A stretch of 64,000 nucleotides of DNA from Microbacterium aoyamense (GTDB lineage: Bacteria; Actinomycetota; Actinomycetes; Actinomycetales; Microbacteriaceae): the NCBI RefSeq assembly GCF_023155855.1, contig NZ_JAKNUT010000003.1:186001-250000 (forward strand), written 5' to 3'. The stretch's first letter is position 1. Each line of letters opens with the position of its first letter. Both the position numbers and the translations under genes were made by a program. A model generated the notes under the pieces. It searched no databases. It worked only from the letters and a program-made list of their open reading frames with translations, and was not told where the DNA came from. Below, one piece after another: positions 1-8,680 of the stretch.

Positions 1-2
1 CC

Positions 3-35
3 GTCCTGCGCGACGGCGTCTTCGTCGCCGCCTGA
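3..35 (+). CDS. C-terminal end of an unidentified protein (partial)
   Basis: One plus-strand frame reads VLRDGVFVAA and then TGA at 33-35, directly before the convergent SprT-like gene. Only ten residues are visible, so no function can be given. It may simply be an open frame by chance; the tail-to-tail spacing of 2 bp with the next gene is what makes a real gene end plausible. Confidence 0.3.
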   Translation, partial: VLRDGVFVAA

Positions 36-37
36 CG

Positions 38-526
38 TCAGCGCGGGGTCATCGCCGCGAGACGCGCGGCGGGGCTGATCTCGCGGCGGGTCCAGCGGAA
101 GAGGTTGCGCTCGTCGAAACGCGGCGCGCACTTCGCGCACGAGGTCGGGCGAGTCGGGCGACGGTGACGATAGGCGCTGTGGCCCGCGGGGCAGACGCCG
201 ACCCACGGGGCGAGTTCGGTCGCCGTCTCGCCGTGGTGCGTCGTGCCGCCGACGTAGCCGAGGTCGCGCGCGATCTTCTTCCACGCGGGGCCGTGACCGG
301 CCGCGGGCCCCGCCATCGCGTGCGCCACCTCGTGCAGCAGCGTCTGGTGGTTGTCGTCGTCTTCGTAGCGCGCCGCGAGGTAGCGCGAGACGCTGATGCG
401 CTTGCGCGTGTAGTCGCACAGACCCGCCCGGCGCTTGGCGTTGTCGAAGGCGAACGACCACGAGGGGTCGAGGTGCGCGGAGATCAGGGCCTCGGCCCAC
501 ACGCGCACGCGATGCAGTTCGGTCAT
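38..526 (-). CDS. SprT-like zinc metalloprotease domain protein
   Basis: A 162-residue protein with the metalloprotease signature HEVAH at residues 65-69 and a further histidine at 78 in GHGPAW, the spacing seen in the SprT/Spartan family. A putative zinc ribbon follows (CPAGH near 111, then CAKC near 130). SprT-family proteins are cytosolic putative Zn proteases; the eukaryotic relative Spartan degrades DNA-protein crosslinks, but the bacterial role is not settled. The start is the ATG at 526. No signal peptide or membrane segment is visible. It stands alone, tail to tail with a gene end at the window edge and followed upstream by the minus-strand TPR gene. Confidence 0.85.
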   Translation of the reverse strand: MTELHRVRVWAEALISAHLDPSWSFAFDNAKRRAGLCDYTRKRISVSRYLAARYEDDDNHQTLLHEVAHAMAGPAAGHGPAWKKIARDLGYVGGTTHHGETATELAPWVGVCPAGHSAYRHRRPTRPTSCAKCAPRFDERNLFRWTRREISPAARLAAMTPR

Positions 527-555
527 GCGAGCACGTTAGAACAGAGGTGCGACAC

Positions 556-1083
556 TCAGCCGGCGATGGCTGCGTACGCACGCCGACGGTCGGCGGCGTC
601 GATCGCGAGCAGAGTGGATTCGAGCTGGCCGTCGGACGCTCCGGCCTCCTGGCGCAGGAACAGTGCGCGCTTGAAGTCGTCGCGGGCCAGGGGGAAGTCA
701 CCGGCGTCGAAGTGCACCTTGCCCCGGTGCTGCGCGGCGAACGCCGCGATCGCCGACCAACCCTGCCCCTCGGCCTCCTCGACGCACGTCGTGAGCTCAT
801 GCTCCGCGGCCGCGTACGCGCCGCGGCTCTGCTCGACCGTCGCGTGCAGGATGCGCGCTCGCAGGAGGTCCTTGCGCGTGCCGGCCATGCGCGCGACCCG
901 GACCGACTGCTCGGACAGCACGAGGGCGTCATCGAGGCGTCCGAGCACCTTCAGCAGCCACACGCGCTCGAGCAGCGCCGGCAGGGAGCGCTGCTCCCCG
1001 ATCTCGTCCAGGCGATCGCGGCACTGGTGGGGATCGATGATCTCGCGCAGGGTCTCGGGGTCGTACCCCTTGATGTAGCTCAC
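556..1083 (-). CDS. Tetratricopeptide-like repeat protein
   Basis: A 175-residue soluble protein starting at a GTG (VSYIKGYDPETL...). The sequence is almost entirely amphipathic helix with TPR-like pairs: LPALLERVWLLKVLGRLDDAL, then LRARILHATVEQSRGAYAAAE, then AIAAFAAQHRGKVHFDAGDFPLA. TPR proteins usually act as protein-interaction scaffolds, and nothing here points to a specific partner. It lies downstream of the spermidine-synthase-like gene on the same strand, 70 bp away, so co-transcription is possible. The longer frame reaching further upstream only overlaps the neighbour in another frame and is not coding. Confidence 0.75.
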   Translation of the reverse strand: MSYIKGYDPETLREIIDPHQCRDRLDEIGEQRSLPALLERVWLLKVLGRLDDALVLSEQSVRVARMAGTRKDLLRARILHATVEQSRGAYAAAEHELTTCVEEAEGQGWSAIAAFAAQHRGKVHFDAGDFPLARDDFKRALFLRQEAGASDGQLESTLLAIDAADRRRAYAAIAG

Positions 1084-1153
1084 TCGGCGCCTCCCGTCAT
1101 CGGCCTCTTCCAGTGTGCACGGGCCGGGCCGCGACGAACGACCGGCACGCCCG

Positions 1154-2017
1154 TCACCGCTCGAAGAGGGACGCCGCGGGTTTCGGGGACGCGGTGGAAT
1201 CGGCATCCGTCGCGATCCGCGCGCCGCGGGCGAGTTCGTCGACCTCGGCGCCCTGCGCGACCTTGGCGGGGTGCGGACCTGCCGCCATGAGCCGCGGCAG
1301 CCACTCCGTCGGAAGGAGAGTGGGGGATGCCGCGACCACGAGATTCCCGAAGCGGCGCCCCTTGAGCACCTGCACCTCGGCGAGCACGATGACGTGGTCG
1401 AACACCGTCTGCACCGTCGCGATCTGGCGACGGGCGAAGGCGAGGCCCGCGCCGTCGGCGACGTTGACGAGGAGGACGCCGTCGGGCGCGAGCAGGTCGG
1501 CCGCCTCGCGGTAGAACTCGAGCGTCGTGAGGTGCGCGGGGGTCTGGGCGCCCGCGTACACGTCGGACACGAGCAGGTCGACGTTGCCGCGCAGCGCCGC
1601 GGGCATGCGCGCGAGGCCGGCGCGCGCATCGCCGATCCGCACGCGGATCTGCGCGTTGCAGGGCAGCGGCATGCTCTCGCGGACGAGGTCCCACAGGGCG
1701 GGCTCGAGTTCGACGACCTGCTGCCTGGACCCCGGCCTCGTCGCCTCGACGTAGCGCGGGATCGTCAGGCCCCCGCCACCGAGATGCACCGCCGTCAACG
1801 GCTGGCCCGGCATCCGGAGCCTGTCGATCACCGCGCCCATGCGCGCGACGTACTCGAAGTGCAGGTGCGTCGGGTCGTCGAGGTCGACGTGCGACTGCGG
1901 AGTGCCGTCGACGTCGAGTTCGAGACCCCCCGCGAAGGCCGACGGCACGACGCGTGCGATCCGTCCGTCCGAGAGGCGGACTTCGGGAATGGATGCCTCG
2001 ATCCGCGCGCGTGCCAT
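1154..2017 (-). CDS. Spermidine synthase-like methyltransferase-fold protein
   Basis: A 287-residue protein with a Rossmann-type SAM-binding fold of the spermidine synthase/SpeE superfamily. Motif I is VHLGGGGLTIPRYV, an acidic strand end follows (QQVVELEPALWDLV), then IRVRIGDARAG and the post-I block VDLLVSDVYAGAQTP. Actinobacteria commonly carry such stand-alone 'fused MFS/spermidine synthase' C-terminal-like proteins whose substrate is unknown, so true polyamine synthesis should not be assumed. I chose the ATG at 2017 (MARARIEAS) because the 60 upstream codons run through the divergent promoter region towards the peptide ABC operon and look non-coding. Confidence 0.8.
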   Translation of the reverse strand: MARARIEASIPEVRLSDGRIARVVPSAFAGGLELDVDGTPQSHVDLDDPTHLHFEYVARMGAVIDRLRMPGQPLTAVHLGGGGLTIPRYVEATRPGSRQQVVELEPALWDLVRESMPLPCNAQIRVRIGDARAGLARMPAALRGNVDLLVSDVYAGAQTPAHLTTLEFYREAADLLAPDGVLLVNVADGAGLAFARRQIATVQTVFDHVIVLAEVQVLKGRRFGNLVVAASPTLLPTEWLPRLMAAGPHPAKVAQGAEVDELARGARIATDADSTASPKPAASLFER

Positions 2018-2188
2018 GGAACCACGGTATCCGCAAGGCCGCGCCCGGTCGGTCGGAGCGAAACACAATCGAGACATAGGTGTAATGGTCGCGACAGTCG
2101 CTCGCGGGTAGCGTCGAGGGATCACACCCCCGCGGCCCCGGGCGCCATCAGCGCGACGGGCCGCATTCCTACGGAAGGTGCACAGCAG
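2018..2188. promoter_or_regulatory. Divergent intergenic region upstream of the peptide ABC operon
   Basis: This 171-bp gap separates the minus-strand spermidine-synthase-like gene from the plus-strand binding-protein gene and must carry promoters for both. It is locally more A/T-rich around 2061-2086 (cacaatcgagacataggtg), with a TGTAAT-like -10 candidate near 2079. A GGAAGG Shine-Dalgarno sits at about 2173-2178, some 10 bp before the ATG at 2189. I see no clear operator. Confidence 0.4.
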
Positions 2189-3883
2189 ATGCTCCACTCA
2201 ACGAGAAAGCGCTGGCTCGCCGGCGCCGCGATGGTCGCCATCGGCGCTCTCGCTCTCTCCGCCTGCGCGAGCCAGCGCGACGACTCGGGCGACGAAGGCA
2301 GCGGCGAGGTCGACAGCACGTTCGTCTTCGGCGCATCGGGCGACGTCTCGAGCCTCGACCCCGCGTTCGCGAGCGACGGCGAGTCGTTCCGCGTCTCGCG
2401 GCAGATCTTCGAGGGTCTCGTCGGCGTCGAGCCCGGCACGGCCGACCCCGCTCCGCTTCTCGCCGAGAGCTGGACGCAGTCCGACGACGGTCTGTCGTAC
2501 ACGTTCACCCTCAAGGAGGGCGTGACGTTCCAGGACGGCTCCGAGTTCAACGCCGACGCGGTGTGCTTCAACTTCGACCGCCAGAACTCCTTCACGGGCG
2601 TCGCGGCGAGCCAGAGCATGGCCTACTACTGGGGCGTCATCATGCGCGGGTTCGAAGAGACCGGCACCTCGATCTACGGCAGCTGCGAAGCATCCAGCCC
2701 CACCGAGGTCACCATCACCCTCACCGAGCCCTTCGCCGGATTCATCCCCGCGCTGTCGCTCCCGGCGTTCGCGATCCAGAGCCCGACGGCGCTGCAGGAG
2801 TACAACGCCGACGAGGTGGGCGGCACGGCCGACGCACCCACGCAGAGCGAGTACGGCTCGGGCCACCCGACCGGAACCGGACCCTTCAAGTTCGACGAGT
2901 GGGCGGTCGGCGAGTCCGTCACGCTCAGCGCGTACGACGATTACTGGGGCGAGCAGGGTCAGGTCCAGGAGGTCATCTTCCAGGTGATCGGCGACACCAC
3001 CGCCCGTCGCCAGGCGCTCGAGTCGGGCAGCATCGACGGCTACGACCTCGCGGCACCCGCCGACCTCGGCGCGCTCGAGGACGCCGGTTTCGTGCTCGTC
3101 AACCGCGACCCGTTCAACGTGCTCTACCTCGCGATGAACCAGTCGACGGGTGCGCCGCTGCCCGAGGCCGGGTCGCCGTCGCCCCTCGCGGACATCAAGG
3201 TGCGCCAGGCGATCGCCCACGCGATCGACAAGGACCAGCTCATCACGCAGGTTCTGCCCGAGGGCACCGAGACGGCGACGCAGTTCATGCCCGACAGCGT
3301 CATCGGCTGGAACGACGCCGTCACGACGTACGACTACGACCCCGAGGCCGCCAAGGCGCTCCTGGCCGAAGCCGGCTACACCGAGGCGAACCCGTTGACG
3401 ATCACGTTCAACTACCCCGTGAACGTCTCGCGTCCGTACATGCCCAACCCGGAGCAGATCTTCACGAACCTGCAGAGCCAGCTCCAGGCGGTCGGCATCG
3501 TGCTCAACCCGGTGTCGAACGAGTGGGGCGACTACCTCGACCTCATGCAGGGCGGCCGTGACCACGGCATCCACCTCCTCGGCTGGACCGGCGACTACAA
3601 CGACCCCGACAACTTCGTGGGCACGTTCTTCGGCCTGCCGACCAACGAGTGGGGCTTCGACAATGCCGAGCTCTTCGACGCGCTGACCGCAGCCCGCGGT
3701 CTCGCGACCGAAGAGGAGCAGTCGGCCGCCTACCAGGCGATCAACGAGCAGATCATGGAGTTCCTCCCCGGCATCCCGCTCGCCCACCCGGTGCCCACGC
3801 TCGCCTTCGCGGCGCGCGTGACGTCGTACCCGGCGAGCCCCGTGCAGGACGAGGTCTACAACCTGATCGAGCTCAGCGAGTAA
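2189..3883 (+). CDS. Peptide-type ABC transporter substrate-binding lipoprotein (SBP family 5)
   Basis: A 564-residue exported lipoprotein. The N-terminus has a basic start, a hydrophobic helix and a lipobox LSAC with the lipidated cysteine at residue 26. The body matches the family-5 oligopeptide/dipeptide binding proteins: FVFGASGDVSSLDPAFASDGES near the N-terminus, then AESWTQSDDGLSYTFTLKEG, and GHPTGTGPFKF in the middle. Such proteins capture peptides or similar solutes outside the cell and hand them to the permease pair encoded next. The start at the ATG at 2189 gives a normal signal peptide; the much longer open frame upstream is non-coding. A strong hairpin follows the stop codon. The solute is not predictable from sequence. 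Confidence 0.93.
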   Translation: MLHSTRKRWLAGAAMVAIGALALSACASQRDDSGDEGSGEVDSTFVFGASGDVSSLDPAFASDGESFRVSRQIFEGLVGVEPGTADPAPLLAESWTQSDDGLSYTFTLKEGVTFQDGSEFNADAVCFNFDRQNSFTGVAASQSMAYYWGVIMRGFEETGTSIYGSCEASSPTEVTITLTEPFAGFIPALSLPAFAIQSPTALQEYNADEVGGTADAPTQSEYGSGHPTGTGPFKFDEWAVGESVTLSAYDDYWGEQGQVQEVIFQVIGDTTARRQALESGSIDGYDLAAPADLGALEDAGFVLVNRDPFNVLYLAMNQSTGAPLPEAGSPSPLADIKVRQAIAHAIDKDQLITQVLPEGTETATQFMPDSVIGWNDAVTTYDYDPEAAKALLAEAGYTEANPLTITFNYPVNVSRPYMPNPEQIFTNLQSQLQAVGIVLNPVSNEWGDYLDLMQGGRDHGIHLLGWTGDYNDPDNFVGTFFGLPTNEWGFDNAELFDALTAARGLATEEEQSAAYQAINEQIMEFLPGIPLAHPVPTLAFAARVTSYPASPVQDEVYNLIELSE

Positions 3884-3892
3884 GCCCGATCC

Positions 3893-3930
3893 GCGCCTGC
3901 CGCGGGCCCCTTCCGGCCCGTGGCAGGCGC
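3893..3930 (+). other. Intercistronic hairpin between binding-protein and permease genes
   Basis: A 16-bp inverted repeat (3893-3908 paired with 3915-3930, one G:U pair, loop CCTTCC) lies 9 bp after the binding-protein stop. There is no T-run after it, so it is unlikely to be a full terminator. Hairpins in this position often protect the upstream mRNA so that binding protein is made in excess over permease; that role is inferred here. Confidence 0.7.
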
Positions 3931-3970
3931 ATCGCCGCTCTCGACCCACGATCCCCCGGAGACCACCCCC

Positions 3971-4975
3971 GTGCTACGCACCATCGGCAAGAGGCTCCTC
4001 CTGCTCATCCCGACCCTGCTGGGTCTGTCCATCCTGCTGTTCCTGTGGGTCCGCTCCCTTCCGGGCGGCCCTGCTGTCGCGCTCCTGGGCGAGCGCGCGA
4101 CCCCCGAAGCCATCGAGCAGATCAACGAGCTCTACGGCTTCAACCGCCCGCTCATCGAGCAGTACTTCACGTGGCTCGGCCGACTGCTGCAGGGCGACTT
4201 CGGCGTCTCGACGCAGACGCGGGCGCCGATCGTCGAGGAGTTCTTGCGGCGGCTGCCGGCGACCCTCGAGCTGAGCTTCTGGGCGATCATCATCGCTGTC
4301 GGCGTCGGCATCCCGCTCGGGTACCTCGCCGCGCGCCGTCACGGGAAGGCCGCCGACCACGTGCTGGTCGGGGCGAGCCTGCTCGGCATCACGATCCCCG
4401 TGTTCTTCCTCGCCTTCATCCTCAAGTGGATCTTCGCCGTCCAGCTCGGGTGGCTGCCCTCCGAAGGGCGACAGGATCCGAGGATGGATGCGACGCACTA
4501 CACCGGCTTCTACGTGCTTGACGGCATCATCACCGGGGAGTGGGATGCCGCGTGGGACGCGTTCCTGCACCTCATCCTTCCGGCGATCGCGCTGGCGACG
4601 ATCCCCCTCGCGATCATCGTCCGCATCACGCGCGCCTCGGTGCTCGAGGTGCAGAACTCGGACTACGTCCGCACGGGTATGGCGAAGGGCATCTCGACCG
4701 GGACCATCCGCCAGCGGTTCATCCTGCGCAACGCCCTGCTGCCGGTCATCACGACGATCGGTCTGCAGGTGGGACTGCTCATCTCGGGGGCCGTCTTGAC
4801 TGAGACGGTCTTCGCGTATCCCGGGATCGGGTCGTTCATGTATCGCGCGATCTTCAACCGGGACTACCCGGCCCTGCAGGGCTTCATCATCTTCATCGCG
4901 ATCGGCTATGCGCTGATCAACCTGCTGGTCGACGTCTCCTACAGCTTCATCGACCCGAGAGTGAGGGTCCAATGA
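3971..4975 (+). CDS. Peptide-type ABC transporter permease, DppB/OppB-like
   Basis: A 334-residue integral membrane protein with the order typical of the DppB family: an N-terminal transmembrane helix (LLLLIPTLLGLSILLFLWV), a long extracytoplasmic loop, then five helices. The EAA-type coupling loop appears near residues 230-250 (RTGMAKGISTGTIRQRFILRNALLPVI). I chose the GTG at 3971, preceded by GGAG at 3958, because it puts the first helix near the N-terminus; an upstream start would add non-coding sequence. It forms a heterodimeric channel with the next gene, whose ATG overlaps this stop (ATGA), implying translational coupling. The ATPase is not in this operon. Confidence 0.93.
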   Translation: MLRTIGKRLLLLIPTLLGLSILLFLWVRSLPGGPAVALLGERATPEAIEQINELYGFNRPLIEQYFTWLGRLLQGDFGVSTQTRAPIVEEFLRRLPATLELSFWAIIIAVGVGIPLGYLAARRHGKAADHVLVGASLLGITIPVFFLAFILKWIFAVQLGWLPSEGRQDPRMDATHYTGFYVLDGIITGEWDAAWDAFLHLILPAIALATIPLAIIVRITRASVLEVQNSDYVRTGMAKGISTGTIRQRFILRNALLPVITTIGLQVGLLISGAVLTETVFAYPGIGSFMYRAIFNRDYPALQGFIIFIAIGYALINLLVDVSYSFIDPRVRVQ

Positions 4976-5934
4976 CCTCGGCGATGCTTCCTCCCGCCCC
5001 GATGGGCGGTCCCGTCGACGACACCTCGGTGGACGATCGTGAGCTGATGTCGGCGCGCGTCGGCGGCGGTGGATTCTGGCGCGGCGTGTTCCGCCGCCTC
5101 GTGCGCAACCCCAGCGCCTGGGTCGGTGCCATCATCATCGGGCTCTTCCTGCTCGTCGCTCTTCTGGCTCCGATCCTCGCGCCCTACGGACCGACCGACC
5201 TTCCGGGTCAGCGATACATCACTCCGACCCACATCCCCGGGCCGGGGGAGATCCCGGAGTTCCCTCTCGGCCTGGACCGCTTCGGCGGCGACGTGCTCTC
5301 GAAACTCATCTGGGGCGCCCAGGCATCCCTGTTGATCGGCGTCATCTCCACCGCGATCGGTCTGCTGGGCGGCATCATCCTGGGCTTCCTCTGCGGCATG
5401 TTCGGCGGCTGGGTCGACACGCTCATCATGCGCGTCGTGGACATCATGCTCTCGATCCCGAGCCTGCTGCTCGCGGTCTCGATCGCGGCTCTGCTCGGCC
5501 AGAATCAGCTGTCGATCATGATCGCGATCGGTGTCGCGCAGGTGCCGATCTTCGCGCGATTGCTGCGCGCGTCGATGCTGCAGCAGCGCACGGCCGACTA
5601 TGTGCTCTCGGCGCAGACGCTCGGCCTCGGGCGCGGAACGATCACGATGAGCCACGTGCTGCCCAACTCGGTCGGGCCGGTCATCGTGCAGGGCACGCTG
5701 TCGCTCGCGACGGCGGTCATCGAGGCTGCCGCGCTGTCGTACCTCGGTCTCGGCGGCGGTCTGCCGCAGACCGCCGAGTGGGGACGCATGCTCACGTACG
5801 CGCAGCTCGAGCTCGCGGTCGCCCCGTGGCTCGCGTTCCTGCCGGGCATCTGCATCACGATCACCGCGCTCGGCTTCACACTGCTGGGCGAGGCTCTGCG
5901 CGAAGCGATGGATCCCCGGACCCGCAAGCGCTGA
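4972..5934 (+). CDS. Peptide-type ABC transporter permease, DppC/OppC-like
   Basis: A 320-residue inner-membrane protein of the DppC type. It has a cytoplasmic N-terminal tail of about 35 residues, a first helix (WVGAIIIGLFLLVALLAPIL), the characteristic hydrophilic loop with LGLDRFGGDVLSKLIWGAQASL, and four more helices. The coupling motif near residue 205 reads LSAQTLGLGRGTITMSHVLPN. It overlaps the DppB-like gene by 4 bp and is the last gene of the operon; the following membrane-protein gene starts 25 bp later and could be read through. Confidence 0.93.
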   Translation: MTSAMLPPAPMGGPVDDTSVDDRELMSARVGGGGFWRGVFRRLVRNPSAWVGAIIIGLFLLVALLAPILAPYGPTDLPGQRYITPTHIPGPGEIPEFPLGLDRFGGDVLSKLIWGAQASLLIGVISTAIGLLGGIILGFLCGMFGGWVDTLIMRVVDIMLSIPSLLLAVSIAALLGQNQLSIMIAIGVAQVPIFARLLRASMLQQRTADYVLSAQTLGLGRGTITMSHVLPNSVGPVIVQGTLSLATAVIEAAALSYLGLGGGLPQTAEWGRMLTYAQLELAVAPWLAFLPGICITITALGFTLLGEALREAMDPRTRKR

Positions 5935-5958
5935 AAGCACCTGGGTAGGGTGAGGCGC

Positions 5959-6801
5959 ATGTCATCCGCGGTGCCGTCGACCTCGCTCGAGCGCACGTAC
6001 CGGTATCTCCGCATCGGTGTGGCCGGCACCGCGGTCGTCATCCTCGTCTCCGTGGCGGTGGCGGCGTCGTCCGTCGGATGGCTGCCGTCGCTCAGCGACT
6101 ACTACTACACGTCTGCCCGTGACTCGTTCGTCGGCGCGCTCATCGCGGCATCGCTCGCCCTGCTCGCCCTGTCGGGACGCGGTGTCGATCGCGCGCTGCT
6201 CGACACGGCCGCCCTGTTCGCGCCCCTCATCGCGCTCATTCCCACCACTGTCGCGCCCGGTACGGTGCCGGGGGTCGAGGTGCCGTGCCAGTACCGCTGC
6301 TTCCCGCCGGAATACGAGGCCGGCGTCGCGACGAGCGTGCTCACCTACCTCGCCATCGGCACCCTCACCGTGCTCGTCGCGGTGCTGCTGCGGGCGATGC
6401 GCCAGGTGTCACTCGGGGCCGTGGCCGTGTCACTCACCATCACCGTCGCATGGCTGCTCGTCGTCGGCGGCACGTGGGTCTTCGCCCGCGACGCATTCCT
6501 GCAGCAGGGGCATTTCGTCGTCACGATCGCCTTCTTCGCGCTGTTCGCCGCCGTTGCCGTGCGCAATGCCTTCCCGCGCCGCACGGACCCGCCGCCCGCG
6601 GTCTTCCGCGTGCTCTATCTCGTGATCGCCGCGTTGCTCGTCGCTGTGCTGATCGGCTACGCGGTCTTGCTGCCGAGCGCGGCCGACGTCGACGTGCCAG
6701 TCGTGCTGATCGCCGAGGCGTCTGCCCTCGTCCTGTTCTCCGCTTTCTGGGTCGTGCAGGGCGTCGAGCGCTGGAGTGAGCCGGATCCGGCGCTGCGCTG
6801 A
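5959..6801 (+). CDS. Polytopic membrane protein of unknown function (DUF998-like)
   Basis: About 280 residues with seven or so hydrophobic helices, beginning with VAGTAVVILVSVAVAASSVGWLPSLSDYYY and ending close to the last helix. The pattern and the motif 'SDYYYTSARDSFVGAL' recall small actinobacterial DUF998-type membrane proteins, none of known activity. A periplasmic or cytoplasmic loop contains two cysteines (VPCQYRCFPPEYEAG) that could form a disulfide. The start could be the ATG at 5959 or the GTG at 5950; GGTGAGG sits just before the ATG. It follows the peptide permease genes by 25 bp, but there is no functional link that I can see. Confidence 0.75.
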   Translation: MSSAVPSTSLERTYRYLRIGVAGTAVVILVSVAVAASSVGWLPSLSDYYYTSARDSFVGALIAASLALLALSGRGVDRALLDTAALFAPLIALIPTTVAPGTVPGVEVPCQYRCFPPEYEAGVATSVLTYLAIGTLTVLVAVLLRAMRQVSLGAVAVSLTITVAWLLVVGGTWVFARDAFLQQGHFVVTIAFFALFAAVAVRNAFPRRTDPPPAVFRVLYLVIAALLVAVLIGYAVLLPSAADVDVPVVLIAEASALVLFSAFWVVQGVERWSEPDPALR

Positions 6802-6850
6802 GTCCTCACGGTGCGGGCGACGGATCCCCTGCCGCCGCGATGCTGCGAGG

Positions 6851-7477
6851 TCAGCCGAGGCGTTCGAGGGGGTTGGCCGCGAGCTTGTCGATGAGACCGC
6901 CGTCGACGAGTCGTCTGGCGGCCGTATCGGGCTTGCGCGCTGCCTGGTCGCTCACGCATGAGCCGAACTCCGCAGCGAGCATCCCCCGTGGGTGGGCGGC
7001 GAGCACCTCGCGCCGGAAGTCCTCCGGCAGAGCGTTCGGCCGCGCACCCGAGATGTCCAGACCCGTGGCGATCTCGAGCAGGTAGCCTTCGGCGTCCAGC
7101 GCGGGATCGACACTCGGCCAGTTGTGACGCACGATCACCTCGAGCACCCGATCACGCCGGTGCGGGGGCCAGCCTGCTCCCGCGGTGAGCACGACACCGA
7201 CGTGCCCGCCGGCGTGCTCGTACGAGATCCTGTGGTTGTCGAACTCCGCCACGGTGCCGATGTCGTGCAGAACGGCGGACACGTACAGCAGCTCGTGGTC
7301 GATGTCCGTGATGCCGTCGACCTGCGCGAAGGCCTCGGCCCAGAGCCAGGAGCGCAGCGCGTGAGCCGTGATCGCTGCGGACTGGTATTGCGTGGCGAGC
7401 TCGAGGGCGCCCCGGGCAGCAGGAGAGTCGGGCACAGGGAAGTCTGCGATGCGCATAAGTACATCCTGCGGGCGCAT
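6851..7477 (-). CDS. HD-domain hydrolase, cyanamide-hydratase-like
   Basis: A 208-residue soluble protein with an HD metal-binding core: His39 (ITAHALRSW), the HD pair at 71-72 (LYVSAVLHDIGTV), His84/His90 around NHRISYEHAGG, and a late histidine in VIVRHNW. The size and the sequence DHELLYVSAVLHDIG match the cyanamide hydratase/HD-domain family of metal-dependent hydrolases, whose bacterial members mostly have unknown substrates. The ATG at 7477 (MRPQDVLMRIADF) is chosen; the upstream codons look non-coding. It is transcribed away from the DUF389 membrane gene, and the 156 bp between them must hold both promoters. Confidence 0.82.
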   Translation of the reverse strand: MRPQDVLMRIADFPVPDSPAARGALELATQYQSAAITAHALRSWLWAEAFAQVDGITDIDHELLYVSAVLHDIGTVAEFDNHRISYEHAGGHVGVVLTAGAGWPPHRRDRVLEVIVRHNWPSVDPALDAEGYLLEIATGLDISGARPNALPEDFRREVLAAHPRGMLAAEFGSCVSDQAARKPDTAARRLVDGGLIDKLAANPLERLG

Positions 7478-7633
7478 GAGACACCTCGACCCAGTCCGGT
7501 GCGACAGCGATCGTCCGAAAACAGCCATCCGCACGCGGAGGCATCGAGGTTCCACGTGCGAGCGGTGCACTTTCGTCACATGGTGAAGGGCATTTCCTGC
7601 CACGATGATCACAACCGCCCCGGAGGAGTGCCC

Positions 7634-8632
7634 ATGTCCCGGTTCACGCAGACCCTGATCCCACGTGCGCAGCGGCAGAGTGTCGAGGCGCTGGATGACG
7701 CGCTCGACCTCGGCAGTGGAGACACGCTCAGCAAGCGGTCCGGATTCCTCATCATGCTGACGATCTCGGCGATCATCGCGACCGCGGGTGTGCTCGCCGA
7801 TTCGACGGCGACCGTGATCGGCGCCATGATCATCGCTCCGCTCGGGACACCGATCCTCGGCATCGCGTGGGGGATCGTGATCGGGCGACTCTCGCTCGTC
7901 ATCCGATCGATCCTGTGGGTGCTGCTGGGGCTGGCGATCGTGGTCGTGCTGGGTCTGTGCTTCGCCGTGTTCGTGGCCACTCCGGAGTCGCTCGCCACGA
8001 ATTCGCAGGTGCTGGGCCGCACCTCGCCGAGTCTCATGGACCTCATCGCGGCGCTCGCGACCGGGTTCGTCGGCGGGTTCGCCATGTGCCGCAAGGATCT
8101 CAGCGCCGTGCTGCCCGGCGTCGCGATCGCCATCTCACTCGTTCCGCCCCTGGCGGTCGTCGGCGTCTGCGCAGGTCAGGGGCTGTGGAGTGATGCGCTC
8201 GGCGCGCTCGTGCTGTTCCTGTCGAACGTCGTCGCGCTCGTCATCGCCGGAAGCATCGTCTTCACGATGGCCGGCTATGCGCGCGACCCCCAAGCGTCTC
8301 CTCGCGCCAACCGACGACGTGCGTACACCGTCGTCACGGTGCTCGCCCTCATCATCGCCCTGCCCCTCGCGGCCAACTCGATCGTGTCGGTCGCGATCGC
8401 CCGGTGGACCGTCACGATCCAGGAGGCGACGACGGAGTGGCTTGCCCCGAGCGAGGGCGCACGGGTCTACAACGTCGCATGGAGCGGCTTGACCGCCACC
8501 CTGCAGCTCACGACCACCAATGGCCAGATCCCGACGATCGACGATCTCGAAGCCACCTTGGATGCGCAGATCCCGTCCTACGTCGGAGTGGTCCTCGATG
8601 TCGGCCAAGGCGTCGAGCACGTGGTGCGCTGA
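7634..8632 (+). CDS. DUF389 family membrane protein
   Basis: A 332-residue protein of the DUF389 family. The family's core is recognisable: KRSGFLIMLTISAIIATAGVL, then DSTATVIGAMIIAPLGTPILG (the conserved GAMIIAPL stretch), then a helix bundle with LSAVLPGVAIAISLVPPLAVVG. The soluble C-terminal region after about residue 235 is also typical. The family's biochemical function is not established. The ATG at 7634 follows an excellent GGAGGAG at 7622-7628. A strong terminator follows 50 bp after the stop. Confidence 0.88.
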   Translation: MSRFTQTLIPRAQRQSVEALDDALDLGSGDTLSKRSGFLIMLTISAIIATAGVLADSTATVIGAMIIAPLGTPILGIAWGIVIGRLSLVIRSILWVLLGLAIVVVLGLCFAVFVATPESLATNSQVLGRTSPSLMDLIAALATGFVGGFAMCRKDLSAVLPGVAIAISLVPPLAVVGVCAGQGLWSDALGALVLFLSNVVALVIAGSIVFTMAGYARDPQASPRANRRRAYTVVTVLALIIALPLAANSIVSVAIARWTVTIQEATTEWLAPSEGARVYNVAWSGLTATLQLTTTNGQIPTIDDLEATLDAQIPSYVGVVLDVGQGVEHVVR

Positions 8633-8680
8633 TCACGGATACCGCGTCGAAGCGTGGAAGCAGGGATGGATCTCCGAACG

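Noticed and set aside
1115..2188. N-terminal extension of the peptide-binding protein frame by 358 codons.
   Set aside because: The extension overlaps the spermidine-synthase-like gene on the other strand, and a perfect lipoprotein signal starts at 2189.
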